A DNA stretch of 64,000 nucleotides. Origin: Kitasatospora sp. MAP12-44. Lineage in GTDB: Bacteria; Actinomycetota; Actinomycetes; Streptomycetales; Streptomycetaceae. Below are positions 8,485-17,174 of the stretch, piece after piece. A program made the translations under genes and the position numbers. The DNA lies in assembly GCF_029892095.1 (NCBI RefSeq), contig NZ_JARZAE010000004.1, forward strand, positions 3,596,001-3,660,000, in the 5' to 3' direction. Each line of letters opens with the position of its first letter. Position 1 is the stretch's first letter. The notes below the pieces were generated by a model. It did not search any database and was not told the origin of the DNA. It saw nothing but the letters and a program-made list of their open reading frames with translations.

Positions 8485-9579
8485 TTACTGGTGGTTGTAG
8501 CGGGGGCTGCTGGCGTGCCATTCCCTGTTGCCACCGAGCCACGCCCACAGGGCGCCCAGGTAGCGGGTGAGCACGGGGTCGCCGGTGAGGCCGAGGGCGG
8601 CCGCAGAGGCCTCGAAGGAGTGCATGAGCTCGTCGTGGATGTCGGCGGAACGCTGGATCGCCTCGTCGAGGGAGCAGCCGTCCTCCGCCATCAGCACCGA
8701 GGGCAGGTTGTACTCGATGCCCTCGGCGCCGGCCTCCTTGTGCACCGAGTAGATGTCGTTGAGCAGCACGGACGCGAGGGCGGCCTGCAGGGTCGCGTGA
8801 CGCACGTCCGGGCGGCCGTACACGTTGGCGGGCAGTTCGTAGCCGCCGATCGCGTCGACCAGGGTCAGGCACGGCAGGAAGCTGTTCAGCTGGCGGTTGG
8901 CCAGGTACTCCCAGACGGCCGGCGGGGTGCCCTCGATCCGCCAGCCCGCCTCGGCGTCCATGCCGAGGAAGAGCCCGGCGATCTCCTGGCGCAGCCGGTT
9001 GATCTGCGAACCGCTGGCGTACTCGGCGAGCGCGTCCACCGAGCGCCGCAGCGCGTTCCACACCGGCTGCTCGCGTATCTCGCGCTCGTAGCGCGCGTGG
9101 TAGCGAGTGGGCATCCGCATCGGGTCGATCGCCACCTGGGCCAGCATCAACTGCGGTCCCAGGCGCTGCGGGTGGTCGCCGGCGGCGGCCTCGTCGCAGA
9201 AGTAGTCGTCGACGGCGAACTCCGCGGCCATGCAGCGGCCGGCGGCCAGCAGTCGGTCCGGGTCGTCGGTGTCCGGGTGGGTCAGCATCAGCAGCCGCCC
9301 GTAGTTGGCCTGCCGGAACTTCTCGGTCCGGCCGGCGTAGATGCCCACCTCGCCGGCCCAGCGGGCCAGGCGCTCGTTGACCTCCTCGCCGAGCGCGTGG
9401 TCGTCTCGCAGGTGCGGCGGGCAGTACAGCTCGGGGATGCGCCGGCCGGTCGCCGGCCCGGGCGCGGCCGCCGGGGTGCGCGGCCGCAGCAGGGTGGCGG
9501 CACGGGCCGCCGACGTGCCGAGGCCGGTCGGGCCCTGCGGGATCGGACGAGCCGCCGGAGCGGCGTCGAGGGCTGCCAT
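8485..9579 (-). CDS. 2-methylisoborneol synthase
   Basis: 364 aa class I terpene cyclase converting 2-methyl-GPP to the earthy odorant 2-methylisoborneol. Metal motifs are DDYFCDE (124-130, the atypical first motif seen in MIB synthases) and NDIYSVHKE (274-282, the NSE motif). Residues 1-47 are Ala/Pro-rich and probably disordered. They contain GPTGLGTSAAR (16-26), a good candidate for the peptide that targets the enzyme to the encapsulin shell encoded just upstream. Strong ribosome site AGGAGGA. Gap to the shell gene is 23 bp. Confidence 0.95.
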   Translation of the reverse strand: MAALDAAPAARPIPQGPTGLGTSAARAATLLRPRTPAAAPGPATGRRIPELYCPPHLRDDHALGEEVNERLARWAGEVGIYAGRTEKFRQANYGRLLMLTHPDTDDPDRLLAAGRCMAAEFAVDDYFCDEAAAGDHPQRLGPQLMLAQVAIDPMRMPTRYHARYEREIREQPVWNALRRSVDALAEYASGSQINRLRQEIAGLFLGMDAEAGWRIEGTPPAVWEYLANRQLNSFLPCLTLVDAIGGYELPANVYGRPDVRHATLQAALASVLLNDIYSVHKEAGAEGIEYNLPSVLMAEDGCSLDEAIQRSADIHDELMHSFEASAAALGLTGDPVLTRYLGALWAWLGGNREWHASSPRYNHQ

Positions 9580-9602
9580 CGGGTCCTCCTGGAGCGGGCG
9601 GG

Positions 9603-11015
9603 TCAGGACCGGGGGGCCGCGATGTCGACGTTCTCCAGGATGCCGACGGCGTCCTGGACGAGGATCGCGACCGAGTAGTAGGCGGTCACCAGGTACTTGA
9701 TCAGCGCGCTGTCGTCGATGCCCATGAAGCGGACGTTCAGGCTGGGCTCGTACTCGTCCGGGATGCCGGTCTGGTGCAGCCCGATGACGCCCTGGTCCTG
9801 CTCGCCGGTGCGCATCGCGAGGATGGACGAGGTGTGCCCGCCGGTGATCGGGATCTTGCCGCAGGGGAAGATCGGCACGCCTCGCCAGGCCGGGACGCGG
9901 TGGCCGTTGACGTCGGCGTGGTCGGGGTAGATGCCGCGCTTGGTGCACTCGCGGAAGAACGCCGCGATGGCCTTGGGGTGGGCGAGGAACATGTCCGTGC
10001 CCCGGCGCATCGACAGCAGGTCGTCCATGTCGTCCGGGGTGGGCGGCCCGGACCAGGTGTTGATCCGCTGGTCGTAGGCGGCGTTGTGCAGCAGGCCGAA
10101 CTCGCGGTTGTTCAGCAGCTCCCACTCCTGGCGCTCGCGGATCTCCTCGACCGTCAGCCGGAGCTGCTGCTCCAACTGGTTCATCGGGTCGTTGTACAGA
10201 TCGGCGACCCGGGAGTGCACCCGCAGAATCGTCTGGGTGAGGGAGAGCTCGTACTCGCGGGGCGCGACCTCGTATTCCACGAACGAGCCGGGAATCTCCG
10301 TCTCGCCTTCGTGGCCGGCCGCGACAGCGACCTCGATCTCACCCTTGGAATTGACCTTTCGGGAGACGCCGGAAAGATACGCCTCAATATGCTCGCGCAG
10401 GTTTTCCGCGCGATTGAAAAGGCTGAGAAAGGAACCCCACGGCAGCACCAGAACCGTGCCGGCGGTGGCGGCCTTCACAGTGGCGGTCCACAGCGGGTCG
10501 CTCTGCAGCAGGGCCTCGTCGCCCAGGTGGTCGCCGTCCGAGAGGACCCCGACGGCCTTCTGGTCGCCGTACTTCCCGGTGGTGATCCGGTCGAGCCGGC
10601 CGTGGGCGACGATGAAGACCTCCTGGATGGGCTGGCCCTCCTCGACCAGCACCTCGCCGCTGCGGACCTCGCGCACCGTGAACCGGCCGGCCAGCTCGGC
10701 GAGCAGGGCGTCGTCCTCGAAGCCGCGCAGGACCGGGATCTCGCGCAGTGTCTCGGGGATGATCCGCACATCGTCCGCACCGGCCTGGACGAAGCCGACC
10801 CGGCCCCGGCCGACGGCCAGCGACAGTCGCCGGTTGACCCGGTAGGTGCCGCCGGAAACCTCCGTCCACGGCAGTCGGCGCAGCAGCCAGCGCGAGCTGA
10901 TACCGCGCATCTGCGGAACGGACTTGGTGGTGGTGGCCAGGGTCCGCGCGGCGGCGGTGCTCAGGCTGAGTTGTATACGATCCTGCTCGGCATCCTGGCC
11001 GGCTGCTGTCGACAT
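9603..11015 (-). CDS. eshA: family 2B encapsulin-like shell protein with cyclic-nucleotide-binding insert (EshA type)
   Basis: 470 aa. Order of parts: an N-terminal arm (1-90), a cyclic-nucleotide-binding-like domain (about 93-205; [20 protein letters not shown], then [11 protein letters not shown]), and a C-terminal HK97-like shell domain (about 230-470; [52 protein letters not shown]). Known members form capsid-like compartments that load a terpene cyclase through its disordered N-terminus. Being first in the operon before 2-MIB synthase fits this exactly. Whether the nucleotide pocket is functional or which ligand it uses cannot be read here. Confidence 0.9.
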   Translation of the reverse strand: MSTAAGQDAEQDRIQLSLSTAAARTLATTTKSVPQMRGISSRWLLRRLPWTEVSGGTYRVNRRLSLAVGRGRVGFVQAGADDVRIIPETLREIPVLRGFEDDALLAELAGRFTVREVRSGEVLVEEGQPIQEVFIVAHGRLDRITTGKYGDQKAVGVLSDGDHLGDEALLQSDPLWTATVKAATAGTVLVLPWGSFLSLFNRAENLREHIEAYLSGVSRKVNSKGEIEVAVAAGHEGETEIPGSFVEYEVAPREYELSLTQTILRVHSRVADLYNDPMNQLEQQLRLTVEEIRERQEWELLNNREFGLLHNAAYDQRINTWSGPPTPDDMDDLLSMRRGTDMFLAHPKAIAAFFRECTKRGIYPDHADVNGHRVPAWRGVPIFPCGKIPITGGHTSSILAMRTGEQDQGVIGLHQTGIPDEYEPSLNVRFMGIDDSALIKYLVTAYYSVAILVQDAVGILENVDIAAPRS

Positions 11016-11142
11016 GGCGAATCTCCCGGGGTCACGGAAATGCGGGGGCGGCGGGCGCTGAAATCAGGTGAATAATGCAGTCGGGAATAACCGACCGGCG
11101 GCAGCAGACGCTATCAAAGCCCCCATGCTATTGAACATCTGT

Positions 11143-11157
11143 GCGAATTTAATTCGC
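11143..11157. promoter_or_regulatory. perfect palindrome GCGAATTTAATTCGC, candidate operator of the 2-MIB operon
   Basis: Seven-base perfect arms around one central base, 128 bp before the shell-protein start, inside an A/T-rich patch. Size and symmetry suit a homodimeric repressor or activator site. The regulator is unknown. Confidence 0.45.
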
Positions 11158-11407
11158 CAATACCGCCTGCCCACCCCCTTGGCAGCACCGCGGCGCCGGG
11201 GCTCGGGCCCCCTCGGTCACGTTCGGGCCGAACACCGGCGACCCGCCGTCGAGTTCACCGACGGCACCCCGAACGGACGGTCGGTCACCGAGCCTCGCGC
11301 CCCGACCGCCAAGATCACCGCCACCCGGGCGGGCCCGGGCGGCCGCACGTCGGAGTGTGGCTCAATCCAGCAGCACCCGGGGGACGAAATCACCACCAGG
11401 AGAGCGG

Positions 11408-11426
11408 ATCTGTCACACTGACAGAT
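11408..11426. promoter_or_regulatory. palindrome ATCTGTCACACTGACAGAT
   Basis: Eight-base perfect arms around CAC, followed on the plus strand by TTTCTTAT. It lies 11 bp beyond the stop of the VOC gene. It could act as a terminator (hairpin plus T-run reads on the plus strand, where no gene enters) or as a protein-binding site for the 2-MIB operon region. Confidence 0.35.
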
Positions 11427-11436
11427 TTTCTTATGA

Positions 11437-11811
11437 TCAATTCGGCTGATGGACCAGGCAGAACGGGTGGCCGGCCGGGTCGGCGTAGACGCGCCAGCTG
11501 CCATCGCGATCCAGCGGCGCGGCACCGTGGGCGACGACCTCGCGCTCGGCCGCGTCGAGGTCCGGGACGCCGACGTCGAGGTGGAACTGCTGCGGGTGGC
11601 GGGGATCGGGCCACTGCGGCGGGTGGAAGTCCGCCACCCGCTGGAACGCGAGCACCAGGCCGCCCGGGGTGTGCAGAGTGGACCAGCCCTCGTCCAGCGA
11701 CCAGTGCTGGTCCGGCCGGTCCACCTCGCCGCCGAGCAGCGCGGCGTAGAAGCGGGCCAGCGCGGCCGGGTAGTGGCAGTCCAGGACGACGCACTGCAGG
11801 GTGCCGATCAT
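11437..11811 (-). CDS. VOC (glyoxalase/bleomycin-resistance) family protein
   Basis: 124 aa, one vicinal-oxygen-chelate unit pair. MIGTLQCVVLDCHYPAALARFY is the typical first strand-helix, HLDVGVPDLDAAEREVVAHG the second, and the end DPAGHPFCLV is the family signature. Substrate unknown. It sits between the 2-MIB operon and mqnP as a single gene. Confidence 0.85.
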   Translation of the reverse strand: MIGTLQCVVLDCHYPAALARFYAALLGGEVDRPDQHWSLDEGWSTLHTPGGLVLAFQRVADFHPPQWPDPRHPQQFHLDVGVPDLDAAEREVVAHGAAPLDRDGSWRVYADPAGHPFCLVHQPN

Positions 11812-11854
11812 CGCGATCTCCTCCGGGCTCGGGTACCGGAATCATCGCGCAGAA

Positions 11855-11893
11855 GCCCCCGCGCGGACGGGATTGAACCGTCCGGGCGGGGGC
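11855..11893 (-). terminator. terminator downstream of mqnP
   Basis: Two 16-base arms with one mismatch around a 7-base loop (GATTGAA), directly after the mqnP stop at 11908. The stem starts GCCCCCGC, which gives a very stable G/C hairpin. Its minus-strand apex looks like a tRNA T-arm by chance. Confidence 0.7.
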
Positions 11894-11907
11894 CTCGCAG
11901 AGCCGGG

Positions 11908-12816
11908 TCAGCCGATCCGCAGACCACGCAGGACCAGGTCGAGCAGCGCGAAGACGAAGAGCGAGACGCCGACGAACCCATTGGTGGTGAAGAACGCCCG
12001 GTTGAGCCGCGACAGGTCGCCCGGCTTGACGATCGAGTGCTCGTACAGGAACGCGCCGACCACCACGACCAGGCCGACGAAGAAGGCCGGACCCGCGTGC
12101 GTGAGCACTCCGTACCAGAGCAGCAGGCCGGTGGTGACCAGGTGGCAGGCCCGCGCGCCGTACAGCGCGGCGGGGACGCCGAACCGGGCGGGGACCGAGC
12201 GCACGCCCTCCGCGCGGTCCGCCGCGACGTCCTGGCAGCCGAAGATCAGGTCGAAGCCGCCGATCCAGATGCCGACCGCGAGGCCCAGCACCACGGCTTC
12301 CCAGGACCAGCTGCCGGTGACGGCCAGCCAGGCACCGACCGGGCCCATCGCCTGGGCCAGGCCGAGGATCGCGTGCGGGAAGTCGGTGAACCGCTTGCCG
12401 TACGGGTAGACCACCATCGGCACCACCGCGACCGGCGCCAGCGCCAGGCAGAGCGGGTTGAGCAGCGCCGCGGCGCCCAGGAAGACCAGCAGCGCGATCC
12501 CCGAGCCGGTGTACGCAGTGCGCAGCGAGACCGCGCCGGTGACCAGCTCGCGGCCGGCCGTGCGCGGGTTGCGGGCGTCGATCTCGCGGTCGATGATCCG
12601 GTTCGCGGCCATCGCGAAGGTCCGCAGGCTGACCATGGCGACGGTGACGATCAGCAGCTCGCCCCAGTGCACCCGCTTGTCCGCGAGGAACATCGCGGTG
12701 AGGGTGGCGATGTAGGCGAAGGGGAGGGCGAAGACCGAGTGCTCGATCAGCACCAGGCGCAGGAAGGCTTTCGCCTTGTTCGGCGGGACCTCGAAGGCGT
12801 CGGCAGTGGCGCTCAC
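11908..12816 (-). CDS. mqnP: menaquinone biosynthesis prenyltransferase MqnP (UbiA family)
   Basis: 302 aa integral membrane prenyltransferase with about eight hydrophobic segments. Asp-rich motifs are NRIIDREIDA (NxxxDxxxD, first) and FGCQDVAADRAEG (second), which bind the polyprenyl diphosphate through Mg2+. It attaches the isoprenoid tail to the futalosine-pathway naphthoate. The start overlaps the mqnL stop by 4 bp (ATGA), so translation is coupled. Confidence 0.93.
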   Translation of the reverse strand: MSATADAFEVPPNKAKAFLRLVLIEHSVFALPFAYIATLTAMFLADKRVHWGELLIVTVAMVSLRTFAMAANRIIDREIDARNPRTAGRELVTGAVSLRTAYTGSGIALLVFLGAAALLNPLCLALAPVAVVPMVVYPYGKRFTDFPHAILGLAQAMGPVGAWLAVTGSWSWEAVVLGLAVGIWIGGFDLIFGCQDVAADRAEGVRSVPARFGVPAALYGARACHLVTTGLLLWYGVLTHAGPAFFVGLVVVVGAFLYEHSIVKPGDLSRLNRAFFTTNGFVGVSLFVFALLDLVLRGLRIG

Positions 12817-14270
12817 AGTCCGTACTCCGTCCAGCGCTCGGTCACCAGCGCGGCGGTGGCCGGGTCGGAGGCGACCATCTCGGGCCAGCCGCCGTCGCGG
12901 GTGTAGCCCTCCTCGGGCAGTTTGCGAGTGGCGTCGATACCTGCCTTGCCGCCCCAGAACTGCTGGTACGAAGCGTGGTCCAGGTGGTCCACCGGGCCCT
13001 CGACCACGCTCAGGTCGCGGCTGTAGTCGGTGTTGCCCAGCGCGCGCCAGGCCACCTCCTGGTAGTCGTGCACGTCGCAGTCGGCGTCCACCACGATGAT
13101 CAGCTTGGTCAGCGACATCATGTGGGCACCCCAGATCGCGTGCATCACCTTCTGCGCGTGCTTGGGGTACTTCTTGTCGATCGAGACGATCACGCAGTTG
13201 TGGAAGCCGCCGGCCTCGGGCAGGTCGTAGTCGACGATGTCCGGGATGATGATCTTCAGCAGCGGCAGGAAGAACCGCTCGGTGAACTTGCCCAGCGGCC
13301 CGTCCTCGGTCGGCGGGCGGCCGACCACGATGGACTGCAGGATCGGGCGCCGGCGCATCGTCACGCAGTCGATGGTGAGCGCCGGGAAGGGCTCCTGCGG
13401 GGTGTAGAAGCCGGTGTGGTCGCCGAACGGGCCCTCCGGCAGCATCTCCCCCGGCTCCAGCCAGCCCTCCAGGACCACCTCGGCGTCGGCCGGCACCTGG
13501 AGCGGGACGGTCTTGCAGTCGACCATCTTCACCCGCTCGCCGGCCACGAAGCCCGCGAACAGGTACTCGTCGATGTCGCCCGGCAGCGGCGCGGTGGCGG
13601 CGTACGTCACGACCGGCGGGCAGCCGAAGGCGATCGCGACCGGCAGGCGCTCGCCGCGCTTGGCGGCCACCGCGTAGTGGTTGCGGCTGTCCTTGTGGAT
13701 CTGCCAGTGCATGCCGATGGTCCGCTTGTCATGCCGCTGGAGGCGGTAGAGGCCTAGGTTGCGGATGCCGGTGTCCGGGTCCTTGGTGTGGGTCAGGCCC
13801 AGGTTGAAGAAGGAGCCGCCGTCCAGCGGCCAGGTGAAGAGCGCGGGCAGCGCGTCGAGGTCGACGTCGTCCCCGGTGAGCACCACCTCCTGGACCGCCG
13901 CCTCGGTAGGCTTCACCTTGCGCGGCGGCACGTGCGCCATCGAGGCGAGCTTGCCGAAAGCGTCCCGGAAGCCGGTGAAGCCGTGCGGAAGCTCGGGCTT
14001 CAGCAGGCCGGCGATCTTCTCGGCGATGTCGTCGGGGGACTTCAGCCCGAGCGACTTGGCGAGCCGGCGCTCGGTGCCGAAGACGTTCATCGCCAGCGGC
14101 ATCGAGGAGCCCTTGACGTTCTCGAAGAGCAGCGCCGGGCCCTTGGCCTTCTGCACCCGGTCGACGATCTCCCCGATCTCCAAATGGGGGTCGACCTCGA
14201 CCTTGATGCGCTTGAGGTCGCCATCTCGTTCCAGAGCCCGCAGAAAGGAGCGGAGATCGTCGTATGCCAT
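12813..14270 (-). CDS. mqnL: UbiD-type decarboxylase of the menaquinone pathway (MqnL)
   Basis: 485 aa, normal length for UbiD. Conserved blocks are GRRDGDL-like start (ALERDGDLKRIKVEVDP), LGLTHTKDPDTGIRN, RLQRHDKRTIGMHWQ and EGPFGDHTGFYTP, the last carrying the Glu/Asp cluster near the prenyl-FMN. It removes the carboxyl group of the naphthoate intermediate late in menaquinone synthesis and needs prenylated FMN from UbiX (4.4 kb in this window). First gene of the mqnL-mqnP pair. Confidence 0.9.
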   Translation of the reverse strand: MAYDDLRSFLRALERDGDLKRIKVEVDPHLEIGEIVDRVQKAKGPALLFENVKGSSMPLAMNVFGTERRLAKSLGLKSPDDIAEKIAGLLKPELPHGFTGFRDAFGKLASMAHVPPRKVKPTEAAVQEVVLTGDDVDLDALPALFTWPLDGGSFFNLGLTHTKDPDTGIRNLGLYRLQRHDKRTIGMHWQIHKDSRNHYAVAAKRGERLPVAIAFGCPPVVTYAATAPLPGDIDEYLFAGFVAGERVKMVDCKTVPLQVPADAEVVLEGWLEPGEMLPEGPFGDHTGFYTPQEPFPALTIDCVTMRRRPILQSIVVGRPPTEDGPLGKFTERFFLPLLKIIIPDIVDYDLPEAGGFHNCVIVSIDKKYPKHAQKVMHAIWGAHMMSLTKLIIVVDADCDVHDYQEVAWRALGNTDYSRDLSVVEGPVDHLDHASYQQFWGGKAGIDATRKLPEEGYTRDGGWPEMVASDPATAALVTERWTEYGL

Positions 14271-14711
14271 GCAGCCAAGTATCGGGTACGCGCCCGCCCG
14301 GGCCGGTCAACCACGGGTTTTGGTGCATCCCTACGATGACGGCCCGCAAACCCGGCACCCGGCCCGCTCCCCGGCGGCCGCCCCCGCCGGAGCCCCGCGC
14401 ACCCCGGCAGCCGACCCCCCGCACCGGCCCTGAGCTGCACAGTTGCCGTCGACCCCAGCCCACCGCGACCGGCGCCGCCGCCTCGCCGCAGTGAACTGCG
14501 CCACAACCCCTACCCCAGGCCTCGGCTACCCCTGCCCAGAAGCACTTCTGTACGGCTCCGACATGTAATCAGCCTTGACCTTGTACGGAACCAACGCCGA
14601 AACGGAGCGGTCTCCCCTCGTACTGTCATAGGTGAAGACGCGAATCGCAGCCGGGAGAGACAAAGCCGACACCGACTGCTCGGACACTCGCCTCACACCT
14701 TGGAGTTCGAG
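14271..14711. other. divergent intergenic region between mqnL and pccB
   Basis: 441 bp with no convincing gene. It must hold promoters for both directions. Visible structure: palindrome CAGAAGCACTTCTG at 14537-14550 and two copies of TGTACGG at 14549 and 14582, 33 bp apart. A clear -35/-10 pair was not identified. Confidence 0.5.
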
Positions 14712-16304
14712 ATGACGGTGCTGGACGGCGCCCCCGCCGACGCTGACGGGCCGACCGATACGCGCGGCCGGGTGGCCGAGCTGCACGAACTGCGTGAGCA
14801 GGTGCGGCGTGGTCCCAGTGACCAGGCGACCGAGGCGCAGCATGCCAAGGGGAAGTTGACGGCGCGTGAGCGGATCGATCTGCTGTTGGATGCGGGGTCG
14901 TTCCATGAGGTGGAGCCGTTGCGTCGGCATCGTGCGACGGGGTTCGGTCTTGAGGGGAAGAAGCCGCACACCGATGGTGTGATCGTGGGGTGGGGCACGG
15001 TGAACGGCCGGACGGTGTTCACCTACGCGCATGACTTCCGGATCTTCGGTGGGGCGCTGGGTGAGGCGCATGCCCAGAAGATCCACAAGATCATGGATAT
15101 GGCGATCGCGGCGGGTGCGCCGCTGGTGTCGCTGAACGACGGAGCGGGTGCGCGGATCCAGGAGGGTGTCACGGCGCTGGCCGGGTACGGCGGCATCTTC
15201 CAGCGCAACACCAGGGCGTCGGGGGTGATCCCGCAGATCTCGGTGATGCTGGGCCCCTGCGCGGGTGGCGCCGCCTACAGTCCCGCGCTGACCGACTTCG
15301 TGTTCATGGTCCGCGAGACGTCGCAGATGTTCATCACCGGTCCCGACGTGGTGCAGGCCGTCACCGGCGAGAAGATCAGCCAGAACGGTCTGGGCGGTGC
15401 GGACGTGCACTCCGCCGTCTCGGGTGTCTCGCACTTCGCCTACGACGACGAGCCCTCCTGCATCGAGGAGGTCCGCTTCCTGCTGTCGATGCTGCCGCAG
15501 AACAACCGCGAGATGCCGCCGGCGACCCCCGCCGAGGACCCCGTCGAGCGGCGCTGCGAGGCTCTGCTGGACCTGGTGCCCGCCGACGGCAACCGCCCCT
15601 ACGACATGCGCAAGGTCATCGAGGAGATCGTCGACCACGGCGAGTACCTGGAGATCCACGAGCGCTGGGCCACCAACGTCATCGTCGCCCTGGCCCGCAT
15701 CGACGGCCACGTCGTCGGTCTGATCGCCAACCAGCCTCAGTCCCTGGCCGGCGTCCTGGACATCAACGCCTCCGAGAAGGCCGCCCGCTTCGTGCAGATG
15801 TGCGACGCCTTCAACATCCCGCTGGTCACCCTCCTGGACGTCCCCGGCTTCCTGCCCGGCGTCGACCAGGAGCACGACGGCATCATCCGCCACGGCGCCA
15901 AACTCCTCTACGCCTACTGCAACGCCACCGTCCCGCGCATCCAGCTGATCCTGCGCAAGGCCTACGGCGGCGCCTACATCGTCATGGACTCCCGCTCGAT
16001 CGGCGCCGACCTCTCCTACGCCTGGCCCACCAACGAGATCGCCGTGATGGGCGCCGAGGGTGCCGCCAACGTCATCTTCCGCCGCGACATCAACGCCGCC
16101 GAAGACCCCGAGGCGATGCGCACCCAGAAGATCAAGGAGTACAAGAGCGAGCTGATGCACCCGTACTACGCGGCCGAACGCGGCCTCGTCGACGACGTCA
16201 TCGACCCCGCCGAGACCCGCACCGTCCTCGCCGCCGCCCTCGCCATGCTCCGCACCAAGCACGCCGACCTGCCCTCCCGCAAGCACGGCAACCCGCCCAT
16301 GTAG
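14712..16304 (+). CDS. pccB: acyl-CoA carboxylase carboxyltransferase (beta) subunit, propionyl-CoA type
   Basis: 530 aa. It transfers CO2 from biotin to propionyl-CoA or acetyl-CoA, supplying methylmalonyl-CoA or malonyl-CoA for lipids and polyketides. Conserved blocks are AKGKLTARERIDLLLD, the oxyanion-hole ALAGYGGIFQRN and LGPCAGGAAYSPALTDF in the N-half, and LRKAYGGAYIVMDSR in the C-half. The ATG at 14712 (MTVLDGAPADAD) with TTGGAG upstream is preferred to an in-frame TTG at 14700. The epsilon subunit follows; the biotinylated alpha subunit is not in the window. The 5' third uses more G-ending codons than the C-ending 3' part, which is a curious shift. Confidence 0.94.
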   Translation: MTVLDGAPADADGPTDTRGRVAELHELREQVRRGPSDQATEAQHAKGKLTARERIDLLLDAGSFHEVEPLRRHRATGFGLEGKKPHTDGVIVGWGTVNGRTVFTYAHDFRIFGGALGEAHAQKIHKIMDMAIAAGAPLVSLNDGAGARIQEGVTALAGYGGIFQRNTRASGVIPQISVMLGPCAGGAAYSPALTDFVFMVRETSQMFITGPDVVQAVTGEKISQNGLGGADVHSAVSGVSHFAYDDEPSCIEEVRFLLSMLPQNNREMPPATPAEDPVERRCEALLDLVPADGNRPYDMRKVIEEIVDHGEYLEIHERWATNVIVALARIDGHVVGLIANQPQSLAGVLDINASEKAARFVQMCDAFNIPLVTLLDVPGFLPGVDQEHDGIIRHGAKLLYAYCNATVPRIQLILRKAYGGAYIVMDSRSIGADLSYAWPTNEIAVMGAEGAANVIFRRDINAAEDPEAMRTQKIKEYKSELMHPYYAAERGLVDDVIDPAETRTVLAAALAMLRTKHADLPSRKHGNPPM

Positions 16305-16369
16305 GGCGCAGTACTGACGTACCGGCCCGTGCCCTTCATCAGATATCTGCCAGGGGGAGAAAACAGACT

Positions 16370-16582
16370 ATGAGCAGCATCAACGAACCGATGATCCGCG
16401 TCACCCGAGGCACGCTCAGCGACGAGGAGCTCGCCGCGCTCACCGCCGTCCTGCTGGCCCGCGCGGCCACTCAGCAGGCCGCCGCCGCGGCGGCCGCCCG
16501 GCTGGAGCCGATCGCCCGCTGGCAGCGCCTGGAGCGCCGCCCGGCGTACTACTCCCCCGTCAGCTGGCAGCAGGCCGCGTAG
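16370..16582 (+). CDS. pccE: acyl-CoA carboxylase epsilon subunit
   Basis: 70 aa. IRVTRGTLSDEELAALTAVLLAR is the family hallmark, then an Ala-rich linker and an end with WQRLERRPAYYSPVSWQ. These small subunits stabilise the alpha-beta carboxylase in actinomycetes. It lies 65 bp after pccB with GGGGGAG as ribosome site. Confidence 0.9.
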   Translation: MSSINEPMIRVTRGTLSDEELAALTAVLLARAATQQAAAAAAARLEPIARWQRLERRPAYYSPVSWQQAA

Positions 16583-16588
16583 CAAGCT

Positions 16589-16628
16589 GGTGGGCCTGGT
16601 GGGCGCTCAGGCGGCCACCAGGCCCACC
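16589..16628. terminator. bidirectional terminator between convergent genes
   Basis: Perfect 14-bp arms (GGTGGGCCTGGTGG and its complement) around a 12-base loop. The right arm overlaps the last codons of the minus-strand gene that ends at 16607, so one element probably serves both genes. Confidence 0.65.
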
Positions 16629-17011
16629 GGGCGTCCGGCGTGCATCACGCTCAGGTTCGCCGCCAGGCGCTCCGGCTCCTGCGCGAGCCAGAGCCGCAGC
16701 GCCGCCCCGAGCATCGCGCAACCCGAGCCGAGTCGGACGCCGGTGGCCAGCGCCACCTGGGCGGCGGCGGGCACCAGCAGATCGGCCAGCGGGGCCGGCA
16801 GCCAGACCGTCAGCGCGCACGGCGCCGGCTCGGCCAGCGCGGCGAGCAGCCCGTACGCCCTGGCGGTGCCCTGCAGCGTCGGCAGCACGTCGATCAGCCC
16901 GTCGGCCACCACCTCCGAGACATCACTGCGGTGGCCCTGCGCCAGCTGACGCAGCAGCGTGCGCTCGCGGACGGTGATCCGGACCGTCAGCATGATCTCT
17001 TCACTGTCCAC
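16607..17011 (-). CDS. hypothetical protein
   Basis: 134 aa from a GTG start with GGGGAGG five bases upstream; an ATG six codons later is possible. Residues after the N-terminus (VRITVRERTLLRQLAQGHRSDVSEVVADGLIDVLPTLQ is two helices) look like a small helical domain. The rest is Ala/Leu-rich with a few charged residues and no membrane segment of full length. I do not recognise a family. Codon use is like the neighbours, and it sits alone between two terminators. Confidence 0.6.
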   Translation of the reverse strand: MDSEEIMLTVRITVRERTLLRQLAQGHRSDVSEVVADGLIDVLPTLQGTARAYGLLAALAEPAPCALTVWLPAPLADLLVPAAAQVALATGVRLGSGCAMLGAALRLWLAQEPERLAANLSVMHAGRPVGLVAA

Positions 17012-17113
17012 GGCGGCCTCCCCGCACCATTGGTACCTATACGTACGACCTAGTCGGAGCTCGGTCCATCCGAAGACATCCCCAGCACCGGCAATCTGAC
17101 ACCTGTTCGACAA

Positions 17114-17158
17114 CGGAAACGGTGCAGGCACCCGCACCGGGGGCCTGCACCGTTTCCG
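17114..17158 (-). terminator. terminator downstream of ccsB
   Basis: Perfect 16-bp stem (CGGAAACGGTGCAGGC and its complement) with a 13-base loop, 16 bp beyond the ccsB stop. Confidence 0.75.
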
Positions 17159-17174
17159 CAGGACTCGGCAGCTG

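Larger units (their letters stand above)
11016..11436. other. non-coding region upstream of the 2-MIB operon
   Basis: 421 bp without a convincing gene, flanked by the shell-protein start and the VOC gene stop (both minus strand). It holds the presumed operon promoter. The part at 11090-11165 is markedly A/T-rich for this genome, and two perfect palindromes are listed separately. Confidence 0.6.

Noticed and set aside
9603..11015. Ordinary Crp/Fnr transcription factor
   Set aside because: A cyclic-nucleotide-binding-like domain is present, but there is no winged helix, and the C-terminal 240 residues are shell-like, not DNA-binding.
11855..11893. tRNA T-arm-like sequence (TTCAATC loop on the minus strand)
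   Set aside because: The stem-loop matches a T-arm, but there is no D-arm, anticodon arm or acceptor stem around it, and the 5' side lies in mqnP coding sequence. It is the mqnP terminator.
14271..14711. A short gene in the mqnL-pccB gap
   Set aside because: Reading frames exist on the plus strand but show only Pro/Arg-rich translations, no ribosome site and no protein-like pattern.
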